From positions 62,001 to 126,000 of the forward strand of contig NZ_PTJE01000005.1 of assembly GCF_002934445.1 (NCBI RefSeq): a stretch of 64,000 bases of DNA, written 5' to 3'. Source of the stretch: Nonlabens xylanidelens (lineage in GTDB: Bacteria; Bacteroidota; Bacteroidia; Flavobacteriales; Flavobacteriaceae). Positions within the stretch are counted from its first letter, which is position 1. Every line of letters begins with the position of its first letter. Under the pieces are notes generated by a model. That model did not search any database and was not told the DNA's origin. It worked only from the letters and a program-made list of their open reading frames with translations. This document shows positions 34,001 through 42,380 of the stretch, one piece after another. The translations under genes were made by a program, and so were the position numbers.

Positions 34001-36678
34001 TCGTTTATTTCTTTTAGTACACTCTCTAAATTTGAGTAATTCTGCATTGAATATTTAATATTTGGTGTTTCTATTGCTAATTTTTTAATATCTACCGGAA
34101 GTTTTTCTATAAAGATGTCAGGTAAACTTAAATTTTTCCTCATTGCTATTACAGTAATTAATAATTTGTCTGCACGACTGAGGTCTACTTTTTCTGTAGT
34201 TTTTTCAATTAGATTCGTGAAATCTGTTATAGTAAAATTAATTTTATCCCATTCTAATAGAATAGTATTGAGGTAGTGGGTAAGTGATAATCCTTTTACT
34301 TTATCTAAAATTTTAATTAAGTCAATAAAAACATTAGGTAATGTAGCTATTAGGTCTTTATAAAATATCATATATAATGTGCCTCGTCCTTCTTTAGAAA
34401 ACGGTAAGATTTCAGCAAGTCTTTTGCGTATATATGTTAATCTATTATCATCTTTGAACTGGAAATAAAAAAAACGAAGATTATCTTTCAATCCGAATCT
34501 TGCATCTATTGTTAAATTGTCTAATAGTTTTATAGTATCATTTATTTCCTTATCTGATAATACGTTCTTAGTCTTATTAACTTTATTGATTGTGTATTTT
34601 ACATCATCTTTGTATCGACTGAATCTATCTGATTCTCTGTATTCTTTAACATTACATATTTCAGTTTTAGATTGATTTAATAATAAATCATTAATATTAA
34701 GCCATTTTTCAATACTAGCGTATAATTCAATAGCTCTTTCTTCATCTTCAAGAAATATGTATGCGTCATCTACAAAACGATAATAAAATTCTCTTCCTTG
34801 ATTTAAACTGATAAAATTTTCTATAATTTTATCTAAACCAAGTAAATATATTTCAGCAAGATATCTTGCATAAGCTGGTCCTTGTGGTAAACCTTTTTCA
34901 TTATTATTAGTAGTTAACTTACTAAGATTAATAAGATAGCTTACTATGTTTTTATATTTGACTTGATCTTCAGGAGCCAATTCATTTAAGACTGTTTTTA
35001 TATTTCCTGGAGCTTCTTCATAAAGTTTAATGGAGAGCCTTTGAATATTTACGTTATCGTAAAATCCTTTTATATCAATTTTAATAAGGAAATGATTGTC
35101 AAATTCTTGATTAAAAATTACTTGCTCAATATTTTTGGAAAACTTACCCCAATTAACGAACCAGTTAGTGAAAATATTCTCATTATAAAAACTTGGCGAA
35201 AGTTCGTAACCATATGAGAAATTAGATATTTCAGTATAAAAAAGATTATTTAATACAAAAGTAAAATATGTAGATATTATATTATTATGATGTTCTAAAT
35301 TATATAAAATTCTTGTTTTTTTTCCTTCAATCCTCTCAAATTTAAAACCTTTATCTTCAATTGGAAATTGACCATTTAGCACTTCTTCTATTAAAGATTG
35401 AATTTCGAGTTCGCTAGTAAATTCAGTTTTTTCTATTTGAGTAAATAATGGAACTTCATCATTTGATCTAGAATATTTATTTAAAGCTTTTTTTAAATTA
35501 TAAAAGAGTTTACTATCAATATTTTTTATTTCAAAACTTGGTTTATCTTCTAAGATTACTCCATCTATCAATTCAATGGGTGATTTTATGTTATTCTTTT
35601 GACAAGAATCACAATTGCCTAAAGACTTACAGGTAACAGGTGATAAGTATTTTATATTGGCTAGTTTCTTTATAGTAATCTCTTCATTAAATCCTTTAAT
35701 CTTAGAAAATAATTCTAACAATATATTTCTTCCAAAATCTGGATCATTATGTGTCTTTAAGTTACCTAGTAAACCACACAATATATTTCGTTCCCTATTA
35801 CCTAAACCTTTTTGATAATCAGTTAATATTATTTTTAGATGCTCACACTTCTTTAAAGAATTTAATATTTTATCAAGAGTTATATCTTCAGATAAATATG
35901 TATCTTTTTTCACTTGAGATTTCGAGTATTTTTCTTCTACTGAGTTGTTTAATTTAAAGTCAGATATTAAATTTTGAATGAACTTTTTAGAAACACTTTT
36001 ATTATTATTTAATATTTGATATTGCCTCTCAAGAAAGTCAGCATTAGGTACAGACAACCATTTATTTTCATCAAAATTAAATTCATTTTTATCATCAATG
36101 AAAAAAGACAATTTATTAGACCCTTTATTTTGTGATAAAGGTAGTTTAACACCTTTTCCAATACCTTTTGAATTTTTACTCACAGTAGATGAAGCAGGGA
36201 ACTTATCGGCAATAATATTTTTTTGTAATTGAGTATTTGATAAAATATATTGAATAAGATAATATCCATCTTCTTTACTTAACAATTCTTCAAATGTTAT
36301 CCATATATGAAAGCCTCTTCTTCCTGAAAATTCTAATAAATATGGTATTTCAATTGTTTTTAGAAAAGAACAAATTTCATCAGCAGATTTTTTTACAAGT
36401 TTTAGATTCTCTTTATTGACCGTATTTAAATCAATCTCTTGCTTAGAGATGTCTAAATCAATACAAATCCATTTAATGTTGGCATCATTCAGTGTATGTA
36501 ACTCCTGATAGGTTAAAAGACTTTTACTTTCTTTTAGCATATCTTCAATCGTGACTGATGTAATCCTTTGTTTTATTAACCTATAAGAACCGTCAGATAA
36601 CTGCTTTCCATATTTGTAATCATCGACGTAGAACGTATTAAAAAGTTTTTCAGAAATTTTTTTTTGTATATCATCCAT
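31084..36678 (-). CDS. AEP primase - reverse transcriptase - phosphoribosyltransferase-like fusion protein
   Basis: An uninterrupted 1864-residue protein. Residues about 60-200 form an archaeo-eukaryotic primase domain: metal DxD at D74/D76 (CIDLD), SGRRGFHIW with H124, and GIGKGVKLPL. Residues about 271-362 resemble the PriL cysteine domain: C278, C301 and C350-x5-C356-x2-C359. Residues about 450-700 form a reverse transcriptase: D535 in IKIDIKGFYDNV, GLPQGP (596-601) and RFVDDAY (D637, D638). Residues about 741-1600 are unassigned. Residues about 1610-1864 look like a PRTase: LIIPNDILISGTQT resembles the PRPP loop and the end reads KNGALPLLDY, as in conflict-associated PRTases. There is no signal peptide. 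It stands alone between a tetR gene and an SSS transporter in AT-richer DNA. An anti-phage role is inferred. Confidence 0.88.
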   Translation of the reverse strand: MDDIQKKISEKLFNTFYVDDYKYGKQLSDGSYRLIKQRITSVTIEDMLKESKSLLTYQELHTLNDANIKWICIDLDISKQEIDLNTVNKENLKLVKKSADEICSFLKTIEIPYLLEFSGRRGFHIWITFEELLSKEDGYYLIQYILSNTQLQKNIIADKFPASSTVSKNSKGIGKGVKLPLSQNKGSNKLSFFIDDKNEFNFDENKWLSVPNADFLERQYQILNNNKSVSKKFIQNLISDFKLNNSVEEKYSKSQVKKDTYLSEDITLDKILNSLKKCEHLKIILTDYQKGLGNRERNILCGLLGNLKTHNDPDFGRNILLELFSKIKGFNEEITIKKLANIKYLSPVTCKSLGNCDSCQKNNIKSPIELIDGVILEDKPSFEIKNIDSKLFYNLKKALNKYSRSNDEVPLFTQIEKTEFTSELEIQSLIEEVLNGQFPIEDKGFKFERIEGKKTRILYNLEHHNNIISTYFTFVLNNLFYTEISNFSYGYELSPSFYNENIFTNWFVNWGKFSKNIEQVIFNQEFDNHFLIKIDIKGFYDNVNIQRLSIKLYEEAPGNIKTVLNELAPEDQVKYKNIVSYLINLSKLTTNNNEKGLPQGPAYARYLAEIYLLGLDKIIENFISLNQGREFYYRFVDDAYIFLEDEERAIELYASIEKWLNINDLLLNQSKTEICNVKEYRESDRFSRYKDDVKYTINKVNKTKNVLSDKEINDTIKLLDNLTIDARFGLKDNLRFFYFQFKDDNRLTYIRKRLAEILPFSKEGRGTLYMIFYKDLIATLPNVFIDLIKILDKVKGLSLTHYLNTILLEWDKINFTITDFTNLIEKTTEKVDLSRADKLLITVIAMRKNLSLPDIFIEKLPVDIKKLAIETPNIKYSMQNYSNLESVLKEINDSEYFIKELYKIINHNELDLEVANKLAKYSFTRMTEWSESPDKTLFLNDEKNLLIYFHCISYFTLFYNVKEHKNLSESWLILLTKADEIKIDEKVEFNWLTKLDNFKNSDFSSGSYNVLLADTAGSAFGEYKSTSSLVKKFNNVLMFRLFSGKDSFDEFIDDIDVYKNDSLFYKWLKNKQVTLYPEDHKICMQNLAVNGLIVLENRREKKIFIKSLNDDIDPSMFAFIKPLESDKGEFEYSKEDFELIHEKLESTSFAKFITSLSSKITKHEKFKKDYKVNYPVLYTPVYLKKGEPLVPFYSIKNNKAITAEGQINENDINYYWHNLFYIIKKESRYANIKIVSEDNDYNFSVKYFDANFFPQSELIIESGSGSDKVKFIKQFSDIVKDANIESINDFQYYWSTTILELLKEDKFLLTKYLNIHFTHFKEGDEIKDILFCINEYSNTNDTTLKSFFNSIYDSILKFELQLTNQGSLISKTFNHYIKSIEESLLTVQNENFPQEKLISRDFSNKKITTIKVFNATTTKRENKIVINDINISLADILLYNSSTSCFEYIDEDKIPLLTDNKYSFIKEQGDKYYVYIAENEIDKSFDRIQDRIEIYNSLQEGDDLDIQKALLLFPKSNSLEKATEFYEAKDTLELESNLKNHYKDSIETKERIINWLSLFNEENIAGSKLKDFFDLKENDYKIENLYSAIIDLLKKHIPITNDDVSFFSKELEKYHLSDDFIIFPLKHTGRDGKNGLARLLEKCSIEPRDIDFEKYAEIIFTEDCSNKTLIIPNDILISGTQTSKALEYYLTEYTDFEEFKGETAKREDKKEKYFYINEEHKLKTLKENFIKVKEIIFISPVITKEFKTNISKKLKEYGVDGNINFVQNKILEKPDYSIGKKSFNERHKKIIYTLLKDRELLKKIFNCDSKWSNYKNGVKSDDIIDESNTLLRIGSLPSRHIQLLSLKPKNGALPLLDYVGNWKR

Positions 36679-36744
36679 CTTTAATCGAAGATAATTTTTT
36701 AAGATTCAAATTTTGATATTTTATTATAATTTTCTTATTTTTTT

Positions 36745-38487
36745 CTAAAACAACTTTTTCCTTAATGCTATGACACTGGTGGCACATACAGTAAAAACGA
36801 CGAGTAGGGACAGTCCCATGGTCAGGTCGCCATAGAGTAATTTACCGGTGGCAAATAAAAGGCTATAGATTCCTATAACGCCTAGTAAGAAACCGAGAGT
36901 CTTGTACTGGAAATTATGAAACTTAGATTCTGCCCCAAAGATGGCTGCTTGAAATTTATCTAGGGTATTCTGGTCGCTTTTTTCGGTGATGAAGGTAACG
37001 GCTAGCCATGCGATACTGGTAATAAGTACGTTAATGCATATCATGTGCCAGTTGAGCAACTCACCAAATAACTGTCCTTCTAGCCCTAATAGCTCGCTAG
37101 AATTAATAAAGAAAAGTACTGCCATGGTAAAGGATACTGCCATAGCGGTGATCTCTGACCATGGGTTAATGCGATACCAGAACCATCTAAGGATAAATAA
37201 TAATCCTGATCCTGCGCCTATTTGTATAATAAGGTCAAAGGCAAATTTTGCTTCTTCTAACACAAAGGATAGTGCTGCTGCGGCTGCCATCATGATTATC
37301 ATGGAGAGGCGTCCTGTGATTACTTTTTCCTTTTCGGTGGCGTCTTTATTTATAAATCGGGCATAATAATCGTTTACTACATAACTAGAACCCCAGTTTA
37401 AATGAGTAGAAATGGTGCTCATAAAGGCTGCGATTAATGAGGTAACGACTAGTCCTAATAGTCCTGCTGGTAAAAAGGTAAGCATGGCTGGATAACTGAG
37501 GTCGTCTTTTATGAAACCTGGTTCTAGTTCTGGAAATGCTATGGCAAGTGATTCTAGGTTGGGATAAATGATAAGTGACGCGAGTCCTATGATAATCCAC
37601 GGCCATGGACGTAGGGCATAATGGGCTAGGTTAAAGAAAAGTACCGCCCAAGTGGCGTTTTTTTCATCCTTTGCAGCGAGCATGCGTTGTGCGATGTAAC
37701 CACCACCACCAGGCTCTGCTCCAGGATACCAGGTGCTCCACCATTGTACGGCTATGGGAACTATAAATATACCCATGAGTAAATCGGTGTTTGAGAAATC
37801 TGGTAATAGATCTAGTTTGCCTTGTACATTAGGATGTGTGATAAGATTTGCCATTCCATTAATTTCTGGTAGGTCGAGTATGTACCAGGTAGCCCATATA
37901 GAACCTACCATGGCGATTATAAACTGTACAAAATCTGTTATTAGAACACCTTTTAAACCACCTAATAAGGAATAGGCTAGTGTAATGATAGAGGCAAAGG
38001 TAAGTGTGGTCCATGCATCAAAACCGAACATAACGTGTCCTATCTTAATAGCAGCAAGGCATACGGTAGCCATAATGATGATATTAAAGACTACACCTAG
38101 GTAAAGGGCTCTAAAACCACGTAGGAATGCAGCGCTCTTACCGCTATATCGCATTTCATAGAACTCTAGGTCTGTAGTGATACCGCTGCGACGCCATAAT
38201 CTAGCATAAAAGAATACGGTAAGCATACCGGTAAGTAAAAATGCCCACCAGACCCAGTTACCAGAAACACCGTCTGATCGCACGAGACCTGCAACAAGGT
38301 TGGGCGTGTCTGCTGCAAATGTGGTTGCGACCATAGAAACTCCTAAAAGCCACCACGGCATATTTCTACCAGATAAATAAAAGGAAGAGCTGTCTTTGGA
38401 ACTTTTTTTAGAGACTATTAAACCTATGGCTAGTGATATTAAAAAGAAGACAATAATGATGCAAATGTCGATTAATTCTAATTTCAT
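36745..38487 (-). CDS. Sodium:solute symporter (SSS family)
   Basis: A 580-residue polytopic protein with about 13-14 membrane segments. MKLELIDICIIIVFFLISLA starts the first, and FYLSGRNMPWWLLGVSMVATTFAADTPNLVAG is the Na+-site region of the SSS family. WYPGAEPGGGGYIAQRMLAAKDEKNA is also typical. The substrate (sugar or other metabolite) cannot be assigned. It is divergent from pfkA and 66 bases upstream of the primase-RT gene on the same strand, so read-through into that gene is possible. Confidence 0.9.
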   Translation of the reverse strand: MKLELIDICIIIVFFLISLAIGLIVSKKSSKDSSSFYLSGRNMPWWLLGVSMVATTFAADTPNLVAGLVRSDGVSGNWVWWAFLLTGMLTVFFYARLWRRSGITTDLEFYEMRYSGKSAAFLRGFRALYLGVVFNIIIMATVCLAAIKIGHVMFGFDAWTTLTFASIITLAYSLLGGLKGVLITDFVQFIIAMVGSIWATWYILDLPEINGMANLITHPNVQGKLDLLPDFSNTDLLMGIFIVPIAVQWWSTWYPGAEPGGGGYIAQRMLAAKDEKNATWAVLFFNLAHYALRPWPWIIIGLASLIIYPNLESLAIAFPELEPGFIKDDLSYPAMLTFLPAGLLGLVVTSLIAAFMSTISTHLNWGSSYVVNDYYARFINKDATEKEKVITGRLSMIIMMAAAAALSFVLEEAKFAFDLIIQIGAGSGLLFILRWFWYRINPWSEITAMAVSFTMAVLFFINSSELLGLEGQLFGELLNWHMICINVLITSIAWLAVTFITEKSDQNTLDKFQAAIFGAESKFHNFQYKTLGFLLGVIGIYSLLFATGKLLYGDLTMGLSLLVVFTVCATSVIALRKKLF

Positions 38488-38603
38488 GAATAAAAGTTAT
38501 TAACGATAACGTTTGAATTTTATTAAAAAGCTAAATATAGAATAAATGACTGTTTATAATCGCAAAACTTTAATAGATTAGCGTAGTTATTATCAAAAAA
38601 ACA

Positions 38604-39590
38604 ATGGATATCAAGATAAATAAAATAGGTGTGATGACTTCTGGAGGTGATTCTCCTGGTATGAATGCCGCGATAAGAGCCGTAGTTCGTACGTGCGCAT
38701 TTCATGAAATAGAATGTGTAGGTATTTACAGAGGTTATCAAGGTCTGATAGAAGGTGATTTTAAACAAATGAATGCTCGTAGCGTTAATAATATCATCAA
38801 TAAAGGTGGTACTATATTAAAGAGTGCTCGTTCTAAAGAATTTATGACTAAGGAGGGACGTGTGACCGCTTACGCGAAAGCGAAAGAAGAAGAGCTGGAT
38901 GCTCTAGTAGTAATAGGTGGAGATGGTAGTTTTACTGGTGCGATGGTATTCTCTCAAGAATTTGATTTTCCTGTAATGGGAATTCCTGGTACTATTGATA
39001 ATGACATTTATGGAACGTCTTCTACTCTAGGATATGACACAGCACTTAATACTGTTGTCGAGGCGATAGATAAAATACGTGATACGGCTAGTTCTCATAA
39101 TAGACTATTCTTTGTAGAGGTAATGGGTCGTGATGTAGGTTATATAGCTCTTAATGCTGGTGTAGGTGCTGGTGCTGAAGAGATTTTAATCCCAGAAGAA
39201 AATTTAGGTAAGGAACGTCTTATAGAAAGTCTTAAAAGATCTAGATTATCTGGTAAGTCTTCTAGTATAGTAGTCGTTGCCGAAGGTGATAAGACTGGTG
39301 AGAATGTTTTTGAACTTAAGGATTATGTAGAAGAAAATTTACCTGAGTATGAGGTAAGAGTATCTGTATTAGGTCACATGCAGCGTGGTGGTTCTCCATC
39401 ATGTTGGGATCGTGTTCTTGCTAGTAGAATGGGTGTGAAGGCTGTAGAAAGTTTGCTAGAAGGTAAAACTAATTTTATGGTAGGTATAAAAGATACTAAA
39501 ATGGTTTTATGTCCTATAGATAAGGCTGTAAAAGGTAAGACAGACATAAATCTAGAGTTATTGCGTGTAAGTGATATCATGACCACTTAA
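38604..39590 (+). CDS. pfkA: ATP-dependent 6-phosphofructokinase
   Basis: A 328-residue PFK-A, normal length. GVMTSGGDSPGMNAAIRAVV (glycine-rich ATP site, G14-G15-D16), GGDGSFTGA (105-113), GIPGTIDNDI with the catalytic TID (130-132) and EVMGRDVGYIAL are all present. It commits glycolysis by phosphorylating fructose 6-phosphate, and is followed by gap on the same strand. A variant palindrome at 38867-38882 encodes AYAKA at residues 89-93. Confidence 0.97.
   Translation: MDIKINKIGVMTSGGDSPGMNAAIRAVVRTCAFHEIECVGIYRGYQGLIEGDFKQMNARSVNNIINKGGTILKSARSKEFMTKEGRVTAYAKAKEEELDALVVIGGDGSFTGAMVFSQEFDFPVMGIPGTIDNDIYGTSSTLGYDTALNTVVEAIDKIRDTASSHNRLFFVEVMGRDVGYIALNAGVGAGAEEILIPEENLGKERLIESLKRSRLSGKSSSIVVVAEGDKTGENVFELKDYVEENLPEYEVRVSVLGHMQRGGSPSCWDRVLASRMGVKAVESLLEGKTNFMVGIKDTKMVLCPIDKAVKGKTDINLELLRVSDIMTT
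38867..38882. repeat. 16-bp palindrome, copy 9 (one base changed, in CDS)
   Basis: CGCTTACGCGAAAGCG; one T-to-A change in the left arm turns AFAKA into AYAKA in PfkA. Confidence 0.88.
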
Positions 39591-39726
39591 AAAAGGGGCT
39601 AATAACTAGTACAATGAATTAACAGACTCTAACTGTATAAAAAGGAGAAACTAAAAAAGTAAAAGGCAGTTTTGCTGCTTTATAGAGTACTTAAAAAAGA
39701 TTGTTAAAAAATTTAAATATAAAAAG

Positions 39727-40731
39727 ATGAGTAAAAAACTTAGATTAGGAATTAACGGATTCGGTCGTATAGGTCGTATCGTTTTTAGAGCTACATTAAA
39801 AAGAGAAAATGTAGAAGTAGTAGCTATCAATGACCTTGTAGATGTTGAGCAACTTGCATACTTACTTGAATATGATTCTGTACACGGTAAATACGGTGGT
39901 ACAATAGAGATTAAAGATGGTAACCTAGTTATCGATGGTGTCGAAGTACGTGTTACTAGTGAGCGCGATCCTAAGAACCTTAAATGGAATGAAGTGGACG
40001 TAGATGTGGTTGCAGACTGTACAGGTATCTTTACAGATTTAGATAGCGCACAAGCTCACCTAGATGCTGGTGCAAAGAAGGTAGTAATATCTGCTCCATC
40101 AAAAACGGCTCCTATGTTTGTAATGGGTGTTAATGATTCTGAATTAACTGCAGACCATAAGATCGTTTCAAATGCATCTTGTACCACTAACTGTCTTGCG
40201 CCAATGGCAAAGATTCTTAATGACAACTTTGGTATCAAAGAAGCATTAATGACTACTATACACGCAGCTACAGCGACTCAACAAACTGTAGATTCACCTA
40301 GTAAGAAGAACTACCGTCTAGGACGTAGTGCTTTAAATAACATCATTCCTGCAACTACTGGTGCTGCTGTGGCAGTAACTAAGGTAATTCCAGAATTAGC
40401 TGGTAAATTAACTGGTATGGCTTTCCGTGTACCTGTAGTGGATGTGTCTGTTGTAGACCTTACTGTTAAATTAGAAAAAGAAACTAGCATAGAAGAAATT
40501 AATGCTGCATTTGAAAAAGCTTCTAAAGGTGATATGCAAGGTGTAGTAGGTTATACTACTGAGGCTGTTGTATCTCAAGACTTTGTAAGTGATGACCGCA
40601 CAAGTATCTATGACGCAAGTGCTGCAATAGAGCTTAATCCTACTTTCTTTAAATTGGTAAGTTGGTATGATAACGAGTTTGGTTATTCTAACAAACTAGT
40701 TGACCTAGCAGAGAAAGTTAACTCTTTATAA
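39727..40731 (+). CDS. gap: Glyceraldehyde-3-phosphate dehydrogenase, type I
   Basis: A 334-residue [13 protein letters not shown] (10-17) binds NAD, with N35-D36 indicating NAD specificity. The catalytic cysteine is C152 in [12 protein letters not shown], and the C-terminal [16 protein letters not shown] is typical. It lies 136 bases after pfkA, placing two glycolytic steps side by side. A strong terminator follows. Confidence 0.97.
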   Translation: MSKKLRLGINGFGRIGRIVFRATLKRENVEVVAINDLVDVEQLAYLLEYDSVHGKYGGTIEIKDGNLVIDGVEVRVTSERDPKNLKWNEVDVDVVADCTGIFTDLDSAQAHLDAGAKKVVISAPSKTAPMFVMGVNDSELTADHKIVSNASCTTNCLAPMAKILNDNFGIKEALMTTIHAATATQQTVDSPSKKNYRLGRSALNNIIPATTGAAVAVTKVIPELAGKLTGMAFRVPVVDVSVVDLTVKLEKETSIEEINAAFEKASKGDMQGVVGYTTEAVVSQDFVSDDRTSIYDASAAIELNPTFFKLVSWYDNEFGYSNKLVDLAEKVNSL

Positions 40732-40741
40732 AATAATTATC

Positions 40742-40776
40742 AAAGCTGTTAGGTAATCATCTAACAGCTTTTTTAT
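40742..40776 (+). terminator. Terminator after gap
   Basis: Stem AAAGCTGTTAG / CTAACAGCTTT, 8-base loop, then a T-run, 10 bases after the gap stop. Confidence 0.9.
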
Positions 40777-40801
40777 TTTTACACAAAATTAAATATTACT
40801 T

Positions 40802-41668
40802 ATGATCCTCATAACAGATAGTGGTTCTACTAAATGTGACTGGATAGCCATTAATAACGATGGTGAGCAGTTATTTAAAGTACGTACTCAAGGTTTAAAT
40901 CCAGCTATTTTAACTGTTGAGCAACTACAAGAACGTATTCTGGCTAGTGATGAGCTAGTTGCTGTAAAAGAAAAGGTAGAAAGGGTTTACTTTTATGGAG
41001 CAGGATGTGGTACTGAAAAACCACGTGCTACACTAGAAGGTTTGCTACAGTCCTATTTTAATAAGGCAAGCGAGGTAGTCGTGAGAGAAGATACAGCTGC
41101 GGCCGTGTTTGCAGCGGTAGGAGACAAGCCTGGTATCGTTTGTATTCTAGGTACAGGATCTAACTGTTGTTACTCTGACGGTAAAAAAATCCATCAAAAG
41201 GTAGTATCTCTGGGATATACAATTATGGATGAGGCTAGTGGAAACTGGTATGGTAAAGAACTGATAAGAGATTACAGCTTTAAAAGAATGCCAGAAATTA
41301 TTAGAGAGCGATTTGCAGCAAACTATAATCTAGAATGTGATTATATGAAACGCAATCTTTATAAAGAACCTAATCCTAATGCATTTCTAGCTTCTCATGC
41401 CGAGTTTATTTTTCAAAATCTAGACGAACCTTATATTAAAAAGGTATTACGTCGTGGTTTGAGAAAATTCTCTAGAAATATGATTCTTCAATTTCATGAA
41501 GAGATAAAACAGTATAAAGTTCACTTTGTAGGTAGTATTGCGCATTTTGCAGAGCGACGTATCAAACAAGTTGCAGACGAGTTTGATTATGAAGTAGGTA
41601 ATATAGTACGTAGACCTATTGATGGTCTAGTAAAATACCATATCAATAAATTGAAAACAAAACAATAG
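40802..41668 (+). CDS. BadF/BadG-type ATPase, N-acetylglucosamine kinase-like
   Basis: A 288-residue protein of the ASKHA fold. ILITDSGSTKCDWIAI is the phosphate-1 loop, REDTAAAVFAAVGDKPGIVCILGTGSNCC the phosphate-2/adenosine region, and DEASGNWYGKELI follows. VHFVGSIAHFAERRI is the second adenosine motif. Bacteroidota members are usually called N-acetylglucosamine kinase-like. The TATTTTTA stretch at 40774-40781 overlapping the gap terminator could be its -7 region. Confidence 0.87.
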   Translation: MILITDSGSTKCDWIAINNDGEQLFKVRTQGLNPAILTVEQLQERILASDELVAVKEKVERVYFYGAGCGTEKPRATLEGLLQSYFNKASEVVVREDTAAAVFAAVGDKPGIVCILGTGSNCCYSDGKKIHQKVVSLGYTIMDEASGNWYGKELIRDYSFKRMPEIIRERFAANYNLECDYMKRNLYKEPNPNAFLASHAEFIFQNLDEPYIKKVLRRGLRKFSRNMILQFHEEIKQYKVHFVGSIAHFAERRIKQVADEFDYEVGNIVRRPIDGLVKYHINKLKTKQ

Positions 41669-41683
41669 TTTTCATACCTATTA

Positions 41684-41725
41684 AAAACAAAAGCCGTTTC
41701 TATTTTTAGAAACGGCTTTTGTTTT
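41684..41725. terminator. Bidirectional terminator
   Basis: A 19-bp perfect stem AAAACAAAAGCCGTTTCTA with its complement and a 4-base loop, between the convergent BadF and CIA30 genes. Confidence 0.92.
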
Positions 41726-41748
41726 ATAATGTATTGTAAATAGAGTGA

Positions 41749-42264
41749 TTAGAAGAATTTAATAGACTCTATTTCTATTTTAAAATCACCTACTATTCCT
41801 TCGGCTACATAGAAATTATACCTAAGAATATGTTTTAAAACAGAAAGATCTACGTCATAATCTACTATTTCACCAAACTTTACATGTTGAAAATCTGCAA
41901 TGGGAAAATGTACGGTAGTCCAGTTATCTGGTAAAGTATGTATCATGAAACCTATTTTTTCATGTTGCCATCCTTCATTGTATTCTATTTCAAACGCATA
42001 AGGACGTCCATCTGTCTTAAGTTTTATTTCTATAGAAGTGTACTGACTTAAATCTTGATCTATTTTATTAGACCTTATACAGCTCCATGCACTATTATTT
42101 ATATTTCTTATGGTACCACTATAAGTAATGTGGTTATCATGCTGTTCTATTATACTAGAAGATTTACCTCCAGTTACTCGATCATCAAAGGGCAACCATT
42201 GATATCTCAATTGCTCCTTACCAAATGTAATCTCGGTAGGAACGATTTTATTAACTTTAATCAT
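41749..42264 (-). CDS. CIA30 family protein
   Basis: A 171-residue protein of the complex I intermediate-associated protein 30 family: WLPFDDRVTGGKSSS near the start, YSGTIRNINNSAWSCIRS, and a jelly-roll pattern ending in KIEIESIKFF. Bacterial homologues resemble carbohydrate-binding modules and their role is unclear. No signal peptide is seen. Confidence 0.85.
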   Translation of the reverse strand: MIKVNKIVPTEITFGKEQLRYQWLPFDDRVTGGKSSSIIEQHDNHITYSGTIRNINNSAWSCIRSNKIDQDLSQYTSIEIKLKTDGRPYAFEIEYNEGWQHEKIGFMIHTLPDNWTTVHFPIADFQHVKFGEIVDYDVDLSVLKHILRYNFYVAEGIVGDFKIEIESIKFF

Positions 42265-42380
42265 TCAGGGGAATTTAAAATTAGAGGTGTACAAAATTAC
42301 TCCACAACTTCACATTATACAAGTCTAACGTTTATTAATCATCAATATTTTATGCCCTAGTTGTAAATTTCCTTAATAAA

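Noticed and set aside
31084-36678. The RT being a group II intron maturase or a retron
   Set aside because: The RT is fused to an N-terminal primase and a C-terminal PRTase-like domain, there is no maturase X or endonuclease domain, and neither an intron 5'/3' structure nor an msr/msd-like inverted repeat is seen at the flanks.
39661-39681. Small hairpin between pfkA and gap as a terminator
   Set aside because: The stem is short and there is no T-tract after it; pfkA and gap may be cotranscribed.
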